From Sphingobacterium yanglingense (GTDB taxonomy: Bacteria > Bacteroidota > Bacteroidia > Sphingobacteriales > Sphingobacteriaceae): DNA of 64,000 nt. Shown piece by piece: positions 9,214 to 17,953 of this stretch. The notes below the pieces were generated by a model, which did not search any database, had not been told where the DNA came from, and saw nothing but the letters and a program-made list of their open reading frames with translations. The stretch spans positions 124,001 to 188,000 of the forward strand of contig NZ_SNYV01000014.1 in assembly GCF_004363245.1 (NCBI RefSeq), in the 5' to 3' direction. The position numbers were made by a program, and so were the translations under genes. Position 1 is the first letter of the stretch. Each line of letters begins with the position of its first letter.

Positions 9214-10440
9214 TTATTTTTTGTAGAATGTATTATCTTGAATGGCTTGGATAGCATTGTCGTTTGCACCAATATAGCGTTTCGCCGCTACGACACTTCT
9301 AGTCTGGAAGTCATCATAATTGTTGGCATCTTTCAGCATAGAGTTAATACGTACGGTTCCTGCAGAATGGATAAACTCACCATTACCTATATAAAGTGCG
9401 ACGTGTGTGACTCGCGCATTTGCATTTTTTGCTTTACCGGCAGCAAAGAATAGCAAATCTGCAGGTTTTAAGTTTTTTAATGCCTTGCTTGCATCAAAGT
9501 GCCCCTCACTATCCAAAATGTCGACTGCTTCGCCAGCTAGTACTTGTTGAGAAGCGTCACGAGGTATGACGTAACCGTTCATAAAGAATGCGGTCTTGGT
9601 AAAACCACTGCAATCTACTCCCTTGACAGAAGTGCCTCCCCAAAGGTAAGGTAGCCCCAGCATACTTTTGGCACTGCTTAGGACGTTGTCGGCAGTAAGA
9701 TTTCTAGATTTTATCCACTCTTCCATTACAATGGCTTCGTCCTTAGGAATGTATCCAATTCGTCCATCTGGGTAAGCAACTTCATAATATTGTGAAGTCT
9801 CTTTTTGTAAAGCTAATATATTGCCGTAGACCAAATCCGATATACGGATACTTTTTACGTCTGGTTTTGAATAGGCTTTACCGAAATCATTGGTATAGAC
9901 TACTTTTTTCCGGTTTTTCCATCCTAATAGATCTGCCTTCGTCATTGGTACAAGCGAAGAAGTAGGTACCCAAGAAATGTAACCTTCAGGGGTGCGAACT
10001 CTGTATTCTCCGTTAGATTTTTGTAATAGGTCTACTTGTGTTCCTAAAAGAGCTTGTGAAGCCATTTCGGAAGCATGTCCCGGTTTTGTACGTAGATTTG
10101 CTACGGATAGGTTAATAATCCCTACGGGGGTAGTACCAACGGAAGTGTCGGGATACAGCTTCATGTTAAGCTGTGCGCCACTTTTTTGTAACTTCTCCTC
10201 TAAGAAAGAAAGGGCATTGGTTTCTGTTGTTTGTATCGTATAGGTGTTTGTCTGTAAGTCAGCATTCGTGAGTTCGATTAGTTTCGTCCTTTTATCCGGA
10301 GCAAATTTTAATTTAGCTTCTTCTATAGCCGCTATTATACTTTTGTATTTTGTAGAATCGACTTGTGCCGAGGTGGTCACCGATGAAAAAATCGCTAATA
10401 TCGGAAAGTAGAAGTATGTAAGTTTTTTTATCATAATCAT
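9214..10440 (-). CDS. Secreted NlpC/P60 peptidoglycan endopeptidase with SH3 domains (YkfC-like)
   Basis: The 408-residue product has a signal peptide (to about residue 25), bacterial SH3 domains at about 106-165 and 180-238, and a C-terminal NlpC/P60 domain with Cys277 in VDCSGF, His346 in THVALYIG and His358 in FIHSAG. YkfC-type enzymes cut the gamma-D-Glu-diamino-acid bond in stem peptides whose L-Ala is free, giving L-Ala-D-Glu, which is the substrate of the epimerase encoded next. It is the first gene of the SusC/SusD operon. It acts outside the cytoplasm, so the cleavage product would need import. Confidence 0.9.
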   Translation of the reverse strand: MIMIKKLTYFYFPILAIFSSVTTSAQVDSTKYKSIIAAIEEAKLKFAPDKRTKLIELTNADLQTNTYTIQTTETNALSFLEEKLQKSGAQLNMKLYPDTSVGTTPVGIINLSVANLRTKPGHASEMASQALLGTQVDLLQKSNGEYRVRTPEGYISWVPTSSLVPMTKADLLGWKNRKKVVYTNDFGKAYSKPDVKSIRISDLVYGNILALQKETSQYYEVAYPDGRIGYIPKDEAIVMEEWIKSRNLTADNVLSSAKSMLGLPYLWGGTSVKGVDCSGFTKTAFFMNGYVIPRDASQQVLAGEAVDILDSEGHFDASKALKNLKPADLLFFAAGKAKNANARVTHVALYIGNGEFIHSAGTVRINSMLKDANNYDDFQTRSVVAAKRYIGANDNAIQAIQDNTFYKK

Positions 10441-10611
10441 AATCTCAATCGTGAGGAGGATCTTATTAAGTAATGTCTAAATTACGATAAAAAGGCAAAG
10501 AAGTGCAAATAATAATGAATTAATTAAATGTTTTTGCGTTTTTATGTTGAAAATTTAATGAAAATCGGAAAACTACTGAATAAAGAAAGAGGAGGTACCT
10601 TGAGTTCTGTT

Positions 10612-10652
10612 AAAACAAGAAAGGAGCTAAATGATAGCTCCTTTCTTGTTTT
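10612..10652 (-). terminator. Terminator hairpin of the topoisomerase IV A gene
   Basis: A perfect 18-bp stem (10612-10629 with 10635-10652) has a 5-nt loop and overlaps the first two bases of the topoisomerase stop codon as written on the plus strand. The U-run on the minus strand is within the stem base, so it is a strong hairpin with a short tail. Confidence 0.75.
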
Positions 10653-13305
10653 AAAATAATTCGATTTGACCACCGTCATCGGTTTGTATATCATCTGGAT
10701 TGGTAATTTCCAATGTAATGGAATCCGATTCGGATGTTTCTTTTTCCGGTTCGCTGATAGGAGGTGCAGTTAGGTCAATCTCTTCTTTCAGGCTAGTTAC
10801 TTTTTGTACGTTATGGAAAGAAAGCCTATTGCCCTGTGCCTTGATTTTCTTGACATCAATTAGTTCATTCAAAGATTGTTCTATGGTTTCCGCTAATTGA
10901 GATTTTCCTTTCAGTTGGTCAATTCTAACCACTGGATCTGGATTGTTCGTCAATAGAATCAATTTTGAACCTGGTTCTTCATTGATGAACGAAATTCGTT
11001 TACCGATCTGTATATCGTCAAAGACAAAACGTTTGACATAGTATGCATCTGATTTTCCGTCCTGATGTACAGCTGTGTACACATGGTCTGGAAAATGTTT
11101 TTCTATACGGATCATTTTTTCATCAAAATGATTGTTAAGGTCGAAGTTTGATAACTCAAAAGAACCGTCCTGGAAGACCTGTAGGATTTTGTCGTCTCCA
11201 TCAAATTCACCCAAGAATTTACCTCTTTCTTCCGCATTTAGTCGCTTCAATACTTCGTCGTACCATATCTTGCGGCCTGCCAGGGTAGATACGCCAGCGC
11301 TTTTGAAGGTGATTTTCTTAACAGGATATTTCGAAACGATATTCCCCATAGATGCTCTACCTTTAATTGCGATTTCTGCAAAATCCTGGTCGAAAGTTAA
11401 TTTTCGTAGCTTGGTGTGCGGCTTGAGCTGGATGTGTACCACCTCAGCTTCTCCATTCGGGTTGGCTGTAAAATAAAGAATTTTCGATCCCTTTGTACCC
11501 TTGCTGATGTCGTAATCTTTGTCCCTAGTAACCGCTGTTACAGCAAAACGCTTAATATAGGTTGTGCCATTAGGTCCGTCTATATATATGGCATTGTAAA
11601 TGGTGCGATCATCTCCTTTTTTGAATACAGCGACATGGATGATGTCTTTTCCGACAAATACTTTGTCCTGTACTTTAACCACGCTGTATTTGCCGTCTTC
11701 GCGGAACACGATGATGTCATCTATATCCGAACAGTCAGATACGAACTCATCCTTTTTCATACCTGTTCCAATGAATCCTTCTTCACGGTTTACGTAGAGT
11801 TTGGCATTGGCTAAGGCTACCTGCGAGGCTTCTACTTTGTCAAATACACGGAGTTCGGTTTTTCGTTCACGTCCTTTAGCGTATTTGGTATGTAGTCTTT
11901 CAAACCAGCTAATGGTAAATTCGGTAAGCTGACGTAGATTTTTCTTGACCTCTTTGATCTCGTCTTCCAATGCTTTCATTTGCTCATCAGCTTTTTTGAC
12001 GTCAAAGCGGGTGATACTACTCATTGGTTTATCGATCAGCTTTTTATAGTCTTCTGCTGTGATTTCGCGGTAGAATTGCTCAAAGAAAGGCGTGAAAAGT
12101 CTGGTCAATACTTGTACAACAGTGTCAAAATCTCCCGAGTTTTCGTAGTCTGGATGTTTGTACATCCCTTCTTGAATAAAGATCTTGAGTAGGTTGCTGA
12201 AGAAAATTTTCTCTTGAAGCTCCCGTAGACGGATTTCCAACTCTTGTTTGAGAAGATCTTTGGTCTGCTCGGTGTTTTTAATCAAGATGTCATTCACACT
12301 CATAAAGTGCGGTTTATTATCCTTGATAACACAGGTGTTAGGAGATATTGAGGATTCACAAGATGTAAATGCATAAAGGGCATCTATGGTTACATCGGGC
12401 GATATACCTGGAGCAAGGTGGACAATGATCTCCACCTCTTTTGCGGTGTTATCCTCAATCTTCTTAATTTTTATTTTGCCTTTATCGTTGGCAGATACAA
12501 TACTTTCGATTAGCCCCCCTGTAGTGGTTCCATAAGGTATCTCTGTGATAGCAAGTGTTTTTTTATCCCTTTCTTCAATCTTAGCCCTGACCCTGATTTT
12601 TCCACCACGTTGTCCTTCATTATAGTTAGATACGTCTGCGAGTCCTCCTGTTGGGAAGTCAGGGTAAATATCCGGTCTTTCTCCTTTCAATACTTGGATA
12701 GATCCTGCAATAAGCTCGATAAAGTTATGGGGCATAATTTTCGTCGCTAGACCTACGGCAATCCCCTCAGCTCCTTGTGCAAGTAATAGTGGGAACTTGA
12801 CGGGAAGGGTGAGCGGTTCCTTATTACGGCCATCATAGCTCAATTGCCATTCTGTGGTATCCGGGTTGAATACGACTTCGTTTGCAAATTTGGAAAGCCT
12901 TGCTTCGATATAACGTGGGGCAGCAGCAGAGTCTCCGGTTACAGGATCGCCCCAGTTTCCCTGACATTCAATCAAAAGGTCTTTTTGACCAATCTGTACC
13001 ATAGCATCACCAATAGAAGCATCACCATGCGGGTGGTACTTCATGGTATTTCCGACCACATTGGCGGCCTTATTAAAGCGGCCGTCATCCATCTCTTTTA
13101 AAGAGTGAAGGATACGACGCTGCACGGGTTTGAAGCCATCATTGATATGAGGCACTGCCCGATCTAATATAACATAGGATGCATAGTCTAAGAACCAGTT
13201 CTCATAAAGCCCTGATAAGGGTATAGTATTGCTGGTCTGTTCAGATTCCTGTTGTTGGTTGTTCTCTAAATTATTGTCCTCAGAACCGTTTATTTCATCA
13301 ATCAT
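10651..13305 (-). CDS. parC: DNA topoisomerase IV subunit A
   Basis: The type IIA topoisomerase A subunit breaks and rejoins DNA with ParE to unlink daughter chromosomes. The N-terminal breakage-reunion domain starts NWFLDYASYVILDRAVP, has the quinolone-region motif HPHGDASIGDAMV at residues 91-103 and the catalytic Tyr132 in AAPRYIEARLS. A coiled-coil region follows at about 440-480 and a beta-pinwheel-like C-terminal region after about 500, ending in an acidic tail. The 884-residue length and divergent sequence fit the Bacteroidota ParC type better than GyrA, though the two are close paralogues. Confidence 0.88.
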   Translation of the reverse strand: MIDEINGSEDNNLENNQQQESEQTSNTIPLSGLYENWFLDYASYVILDRAVPHINDGFKPVQRRILHSLKEMDDGRFNKAANVVGNTMKYHPHGDASIGDAMVQIGQKDLLIECQGNWGDPVTGDSAAAPRYIEARLSKFANEVVFNPDTTEWQLSYDGRNKEPLTLPVKFPLLLAQGAEGIAVGLATKIMPHNFIELIAGSIQVLKGERPDIYPDFPTGGLADVSNYNEGQRGGKIRVRAKIEERDKKTLAITEIPYGTTTGGLIESIVSANDKGKIKIKKIEDNTAKEVEIIVHLAPGISPDVTIDALYAFTSCESSISPNTCVIKDNKPHFMSVNDILIKNTEQTKDLLKQELEIRLRELQEKIFFSNLLKIFIQEGMYKHPDYENSGDFDTVVQVLTRLFTPFFEQFYREITAEDYKKLIDKPMSSITRFDVKKADEQMKALEDEIKEVKKNLRQLTEFTISWFERLHTKYAKGRERKTELRVFDKVEASQVALANAKLYVNREEGFIGTGMKKDEFVSDCSDIDDIIVFREDGKYSVVKVQDKVFVGKDIIHVAVFKKGDDRTIYNAIYIDGPNGTTYIKRFAVTAVTRDKDYDISKGTKGSKILYFTANPNGEAEVVHIQLKPHTKLRKLTFDQDFAEIAIKGRASMGNIVSKYPVKKITFKSAGVSTLAGRKIWYDEVLKRLNAEERGKFLGEFDGDDKILQVFQDGSFELSNFDLNNHFDEKMIRIEKHFPDHVYTAVHQDGKSDAYYVKRFVFDDIQIGKRISFINEEPGSKLILLTNNPDPVVRIDQLKGKSQLAETIEQSLNELIDVKKIKAQGNRLSFHNVQKVTSLKEEIDLTAPPISEPEKETSESDSITLEITNPDDIQTDDGGQIELF

Positions 13306-13357
13306 TAATGTTACTTTAATTATGCTAAGGGTGATGTAAGGGCTGTTTCTCGCAGGG

Positions 13358-13385
13358 TAAAATTACAAAATTCTTTGTAATTTTA
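13358..13385. promoter_or_regulatory. 12-bp inverted repeat upstream of parC
   Basis: TAAAATTACAAA (13358-13369) and its exact complement TTTGTAATTTTA (13374-13385) are separated by 4 nt. The site is 53 bp upstream of the parC ATG and is not followed by a T-run on either strand, so an operator or leader hairpin is more likely than a terminator. Confidence 0.45.
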
Positions 13386-13485
13386 GGTATCTGAAATTTG
13401 TAATTGGGGTTTGGCGGGTTTTATTTCGTTTTAACCTTACGGGTATAAAAGTCAGTATTGGGACATAAATATGACGAACAGGTCT

Positions 13486-13515
13486 TTTGAATGTTATTTG
13501 TGAACATTAATTTTG
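13486..13515 (+). promoter_or_regulatory. Candidate promoter of the fatty acid hydroxylase gene
   Basis: TTTG (13486-13489), an 18-bp spacer and TAATTTTG (13508-13515) match the Bacteroidota housekeeping pattern of TTTG with TAnnTTTG. The gene's ATG lies 53 bp downstream. Confidence 0.5.
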
Positions 13516-13568
13516 TGTTAACCTTTTTTGGAGATTATTGTTAGAGCAGAGATTGAATCAATCGATTT

Positions 13569-14207
13569 ATGGCAAAGAAAAATTACGTTTCAAATTCAAC
13601 GGAATCGACGCGAATGTTTAAGAATGATTTTTTAGAATCATTGACGAAGGTACATTTTACCGTTCCTTTAATTTTTTGGATTCCAGTTATTATTTATTTT
13701 ATACGCAAGTCCTATGTGATGGGGGAGATGTCGGTGGGTGATATTGTCTTGTATTTTTTACTCGGTTTGGCTTTTTGGACGTTCGCAGAATACATCTTAC
13801 ACCGTTGGGTGTTTCATTTTGAACCTAAGAGTAAATTTGGACAGCGTATACATTTTATATTCCACGGTGTACACCATGATTATCCGAAGGATCGTTTACG
13901 TTTGGTGATGCCGCTATCTGCGAGTATCCCTATGGCTACGATTATTTACTTTATTTTTTATATTTTCTTTCCTGAATTTACTTTAGCTTCTTTTTTCGCT
14001 GGTTTTTTGTTTGGGTACTTGATTTATGATGAGTGCCATTATGCAATGCATCACGCCAACTTTAAGTCAGGGCTTTTCAAGAAGATTAAAGATCACCATA
14101 TGCTGCACCATTACTCAGATCCTGAAAAAGGATTTGGCGTTAGCTCAGCAATATGGGATAAGGTCTTTAATTCGGGCTTCCCTAAGAAAGAAAGCAAAAA
14201 GAAATAG
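13569..14207 (+). CDS. Membrane fatty acid hydroxylase superfamily protein (2-hydroxylase type)
   Basis: The 212-residue integral membrane di-iron protein has His clusters of the fatty acid hydroxylase/sterol desaturase family: H78-x4-H83, H95-x3-H99-x2-H102-H103 (FHGVHHDYP), H157-x3-H161-H162 and H176-H177-x2-H180-H181 (DHHMLHHY). Length and spacing are like the catalytic domain of fatty acid 2-hydroxylase (FA2H/Scs7) without its cytochrome b5 domain. In a sphingolipid-making organism the likely role is alpha-hydroxylation of the ceramide acyl chain. Two hydrophobic segment pairs (about 30-75 and 115-155) surround the His clusters. It ends 12 bp from the convergent AsmA-like gene. Confidence 0.85.
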   Translation: MAKKNYVSNSTESTRMFKNDFLESLTKVHFTVPLIFWIPVIIYFIRKSYVMGEMSVGDIVLYFLLGLAFWTFAEYILHRWVFHFEPKSKFGQRIHFIFHGVHHDYPKDRLRLVMPLSASIPMATIIYFIFYIFFPEFTLASFFAGFLFGYLIYDECHYAMHHANFKSGLFKKIKDHHMLHHYSDPEKGFGVSSAIWDKVFNSGFPKKESKKK

Positions 14208-14219
14208 ATAAACTCTGTA

Positions 14220-17200
14220 TTACGATTTATTAGACAAGCTGTCTTGCTGCATCGAAGCATCGTAAGCAGCTTTGTCTTCTTCATCCATTTCCGTATCTAG
14301 ATCATCTTCCTTATAACGCCCAAGCTTGATCTTGAAGTTGTCGGAAGTACCATTGATTCGCATCGGTATACCTAATATTCCGAGTGGGGGAAGTCCTAAT
14401 CTAAACCCGATATTCATTCGTCCGTCTAAAGTGACCTGTCCTTCAAAGCGTGGTCTGAAACCAGCCATCTTCATTTTGGTACGCGGGATGGTCATAACAT
14501 TGTTTTTGATGGAGCTATGTATATTTACTTTTTTGAGATCGGCATCTAGAAAACCCTCTTTGGAAGTTGCTTGACTGATACCGTTGAGCAATTTGAAGTT
14601 TTTGAATCGGATCTGGTTCAAGCTTAATATCCCCTGTCCCTGTATCGATGGCATGATCGGGTTCATGTTGGCATCTAGTAATCCTGCAAGTTCGTAATCT
14701 AGGGAAATGATACCGTGTGCATCTTTTGCACTAGTAACCATCTGTTGGAACATTGGTATTTCGTGGTAGGCACGTTGTATATCGAAACTATCGGCCTTAA
14801 CCTTAAAGTCAAATTTGGCTTTATAAGGGTTGATAGGCTGGTAGTTCATTTGCATGTCCGTAGTGAGTCCTGCGAGTTGGAACCCCGTGTTCTCGAGAGC
14901 GAGCTTACCGTCTTTCAGTTTTAAGTTTCCTCTGAATTTTTGAATTAAAAGCTGGTCATAGGTTACTTGGTCGGCTACGCCTACCACTTCTATGTCTAGA
15001 TTTTTAGGTAGTAATATTACACCAGAGCTACCTGTCGATGCAGATGTGCTCGAGGGAGTGCTGAATGCCATGAAGTCATCCAGATTTATTTTACGGCTGT
15101 GTATGTCAAAATTACCTTTTAGTACATCCGTGTCTAGGGTCAGGTAATTAATGATATTGTTGATATATCCTTTTACGCTCAATTCGTTGTTTGCGTATTG
15201 GGCAACAAATTTGTCAAAATTTAGTTTTTCCTCTTTAAACGAGAATTTTCCACTTTTAATACGCACTGGTTGAGGAAGTAGCTCGGTATCTATTCTGATA
15301 TTGCCAATATCAATATTTCCATCATTCTTGAGACGGCTGTATCGTCCCTGTAGGGCGTCGCTTTGTAGGCCTGCGAGATCGAGATCTGTACGTATATAGC
15401 CATCGATATTTGTGCCTTCTAATGCAAAGATTTTGTAAATAGGACCAAGGTTTAGTTTTCCCTTCGATTTTACGGCATATTTGATGTTGTTAAAGTTTTG
15501 GAAATCCGCATTTAGAAAGAAGGGGTCGCCTGCAAGTTTGAAAGAAATTGGCAGTATTTTCACACTTAAATCACGCAAGGAACCTTTTTTACTATTGATA
15601 TAGGTCTCTACTTGTATCTCCTCCAAAGGAACGGGATAGTCTGTAGTCATGAAATAACCATTTTTCATGCTTATGGTCGCACTGGTTTCAGGGATTATGT
15701 TTTTTTTCAGATCCATAAATCCTTTGGAAATGATATTTACAAAGACATTCCCCGCGATTTCCACGTCCTGGATAGGATATATTTTCTTAATATCCGAAAG
15801 GTCGATATCCGCCTGTACATTTGCGTCAAGATGGAGTTTTTGAAAATCTTTGATATCTGCGTGTCCTTTTATAAAGTTGTTTAAGGCAACGATATCTATA
15901 TCTTTTAGTGCAATTTTGGCATTTTTCAATTGATTGTCGGCACCTGATGCTTCAAGTACATATGCTATCTTTTCAATAGCCATTGGGAGGCTAGTCAGCT
16001 TGAAGTACCCGTTTTTCAATACATTTTTAATGTTGAATGTGGGAATAGAAGAAATATATACTTCTTTCTTCTTGCGGAGACCGTAGGTCAGGGTGTCTGT
16101 AGCATAGGCGCCATCTATTGTTCCATTAAGGTCGAGCTGTCCTGCAAAAGTGAAGTCGGGCCACTGTACGGCTTGATAAAGGCTTCCTAGGTCCAATGAG
16201 CTGTTGACTGTCGAGCGGATGTTCATGGGGTCTACACCAGCGATATGTCCTTCGGTTTTGAAGAAGCCATTGGCTATCTTAAATTCAAATTGACGCAGGT
16301 CAATAGCTAGTGAGTCCATATTCATTTGCGGTAGGTCTACCCTGAATTTTGCATTCCATTCTGAAATCGGTGTTTTGGCGCCCTTGTATGCGAGATATCC
16401 GTCATTGATGATCAAGCCTAAGCTGAGATCTGGCATTTTATGTTCATCGGCTATATAGTCTCCGATTAGATTCATAAATACTTCGGAGGTACCTTTTACC
16501 TGTGTATCTTTTAGCCAGTCGGCGTAAGCTTTAGGAACTAGTGACAGCAATTCATTCAGCGTGCTCTCTTGGGACTTTAGCTTGAAATCTAGGTGGTAGC
16601 CATTAGGGAGAAAAGCGAAAGAACCTTTGAAGCGTACGGGAAGTTTATTGATGCGGATGTCGTTTTTTTCAAATACAAAAGATAGGTCACCGGTATTTAT
16701 CTGTGTAATAAGCTGAGCGTCGATACTTTTGTGCTCAATATATTTCTCGTTGTCAAACATGAAGGAAAATGCTTCTATTTTTGCATTAGTCTTCAAGTCA
16801 AAAATAGATGAGGTCAAATCTCCTTTTCCTTCGTAATCAATGTTCTTAGCTTCAATAAGCATCGGTAATGACGCATCTGAATAATGAAGGTCTACATTCT
16901 TCAGTTTTAATAATTTGAAGGCAATCTGTCCATCGGAGGTGTCTTCTTCTTTGGCTTGCGTAGTTGTGTCTGCGCCTGTATATATGTTGTAGTTTGCAGC
17001 CCCTAGTGAGTCTACCAGTACATTGATCCGTCCATCTGTCAAAATCATTTTATCCAAAACGATCTTGTCCTTGAATAGCGATAGTAAATCTATTCCTATA
17101 CTGATTTCTTTTACTGCCAATAATGTGCTGTCCTGAAAAGGCGCAGATCCTTTCAATTGTACATCGTGTACAGAGGTTGTTAAGGATGGGAAATGGGTAA

Positions 17201-17393
17201 AGAAACTAACATTAACATCACGGTAATCTAGAGTACCATTGATTGTTTTATTAGCGATTTCTTTGAGGGTATTATTGATTTGATCTTTGAAAAAATACGG
17301 CAGGATAAGCATTGCTAATAATATTGCAGCAATTGATCCAGTCAATATATAAGAAATTCTCTTAAGAACGATTATGTAACTCTTCTTCGGCAC
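14220..17393 (-). CDS. AsmA-family (AsmA/TamB-like) envelope protein, 1057 residues
   Basis: One N-terminal membrane anchor (about residues 10-31) is followed by a very long periplasmic beta-rich region. The start resembles the AsmA domain (ILPYFFKDQINNTLKEIANK, DVNVSFFTHFPSLTTSVHDV) and the C-terminal part the AsmA-like C-terminal repeat region (LDGRMNIGFRLGLPPLGILG). Proteins of this type are thought to form groove-like bridges that carry lipids between the membranes. The reading frame begins at GTG (17393); no upstream in-frame ATG is present before the frame diverges from coding character. It stands alone on the minus strand. Confidence 0.85.
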   Translation of the reverse strand: MPKKSYIIVLKRISYILTGSIAAILLAMLILPYFFKDQINNTLKEIANKTINGTLDYRDVNVSFFTHFPSLTTSVHDVQLKGSAPFQDSTLLAVKEISIGIDLLSLFKDKIVLDKMILTDGRINVLVDSLGAANYNIYTGADTTTQAKEEDTSDGQIAFKLLKLKNVDLHYSDASLPMLIEAKNIDYEGKGDLTSSIFDLKTNAKIEAFSFMFDNEKYIEHKSIDAQLITQINTGDLSFVFEKNDIRINKLPVRFKGSFAFLPNGYHLDFKLKSQESTLNELLSLVPKAYADWLKDTQVKGTSEVFMNLIGDYIADEHKMPDLSLGLIINDGYLAYKGAKTPISEWNAKFRVDLPQMNMDSLAIDLRQFEFKIANGFFKTEGHIAGVDPMNIRSTVNSSLDLGSLYQAVQWPDFTFAGQLDLNGTIDGAYATDTLTYGLRKKKEVYISSIPTFNIKNVLKNGYFKLTSLPMAIEKIAYVLEASGADNQLKNAKIALKDIDIVALNNFIKGHADIKDFQKLHLDANVQADIDLSDIKKIYPIQDVEIAGNVFVNIISKGFMDLKKNIIPETSATISMKNGYFMTTDYPVPLEEIQVETYINSKKGSLRDLSVKILPISFKLAGDPFFLNADFQNFNNIKYAVKSKGKLNLGPIYKIFALEGTNIDGYIRTDLDLAGLQSDALQGRYSRLKNDGNIDIGNIRIDTELLPQPVRIKSGKFSFKEEKLNFDKFVAQYANNELSVKGYINNIINYLTLDTDVLKGNFDIHSRKINLDDFMAFSTPSSTSASTGSSGVILLPKNLDIEVVGVADQVTYDQLLIQKFRGNLKLKDGKLALENTGFQLAGLTTDMQMNYQPINPYKAKFDFKVKADSFDIQRAYHEIPMFQQMVTSAKDAHGIISLDYELAGLLDANMNPIMPSIQGQGILSLNQIRFKNFKLLNGISQATSKEGFLDADLKKVNIHSSIKNNVMTIPRTKMKMAGFRPRFEGQVTLDGRMNIGFRLGLPPLGILGIPMRINGTSDNFKIKLGRYKEDDLDTEMDEEDKAAYDASMQQDSLSNKS

Positions 17394-17494
17394 TTTGATT
17401 TTTATTTTAGTGCTGCAAAACTGCTAAAATTTAAGGAGAATAAAGGAGTGGGAAGGATAAATATTTCTGACTTTGAAGAGGTGGAAGAAATTTA

Positions 17495-17945
17495 AGGAAC
17501 CATTAAAATATCTTTTGTCCTTGCCAGGACAGGGCCTTCATTTTTTGCTTGATCAAAAAACGAAGCAAAAAAATCAAGACTGTATAGCCTATGTTCATCA
17601 CAGCACGTAAAGCAATCAAGGCGGTTTCCTAGGTCTCCCGGCTATAGCCTACCCAAGACTGAAAATCCTTACCTATTGCAAGATGTACTGTTGTACTACT
17701 ATAGCTTTACGGCCTTTGACTCCATACGCTACAAGGTCGATCGTTCTACTTACACTGATTGTTCGCAATTACTTGCATTTTGGAAAATGTCACCTTGGCG
17801 GGTTGCCAATTGTAGTAATGGTGACCCGTTGTGGCAAGCCGGCACAGTGACGCGCTTTTACCTCATTTTGGCAAGACAAAACGAGGAGCCAGTCGCGGCT
17901 TGAGCGACAAAAAGATATCGATAATAAACCTTCGTTTAAAATTAC
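17495..17945 (+). repeat. Structured intergenic repeat, copy A (full length, about 450 bp)
   Basis: This fills most of the 560-bp gap between the AsmA-like and L,D-transpeptidase genes. It matches copies at 38651-39122 and 43525-43886 and, inverted, 26525-26711. Shared blocks include AATCAAGACTG, GCCTATGTTCA, GTTTCCTAGGTC, ACGCTACAAGGTC and TTGCCAATTGTAGT. It contains hairpins such as TTTTTTGCTT/AAGCAAAAAA near 17540-17572 and GTCGC/GCGAC near 17892-17908, whose partners change together between copies. An open frame inside it is not conserved in the other copies. Boundaries are approximate. Confidence 0.8.
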
Positions 17946-17953
17946 ACAACGAT

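Noticed and set aside
9214..10440. NlpC/P60 protein as a phage lysin
   Set aside because: It has a signal peptide, SH3 domains and an epimerase/SusC/SusD operon context, and no phage genes adjoin it.
11132..11814. Long plus-strand frames opposite parC
   Set aside because: They are antisense shadows of a clear topoisomerase gene with no recognisable protein features.
17676..17903. A 75-codon plus-strand frame between AsmA-like and L,D-transpeptidase genes
   Set aside because: It lies wholly inside repeat copy A and the frame is not kept in copies B and C.
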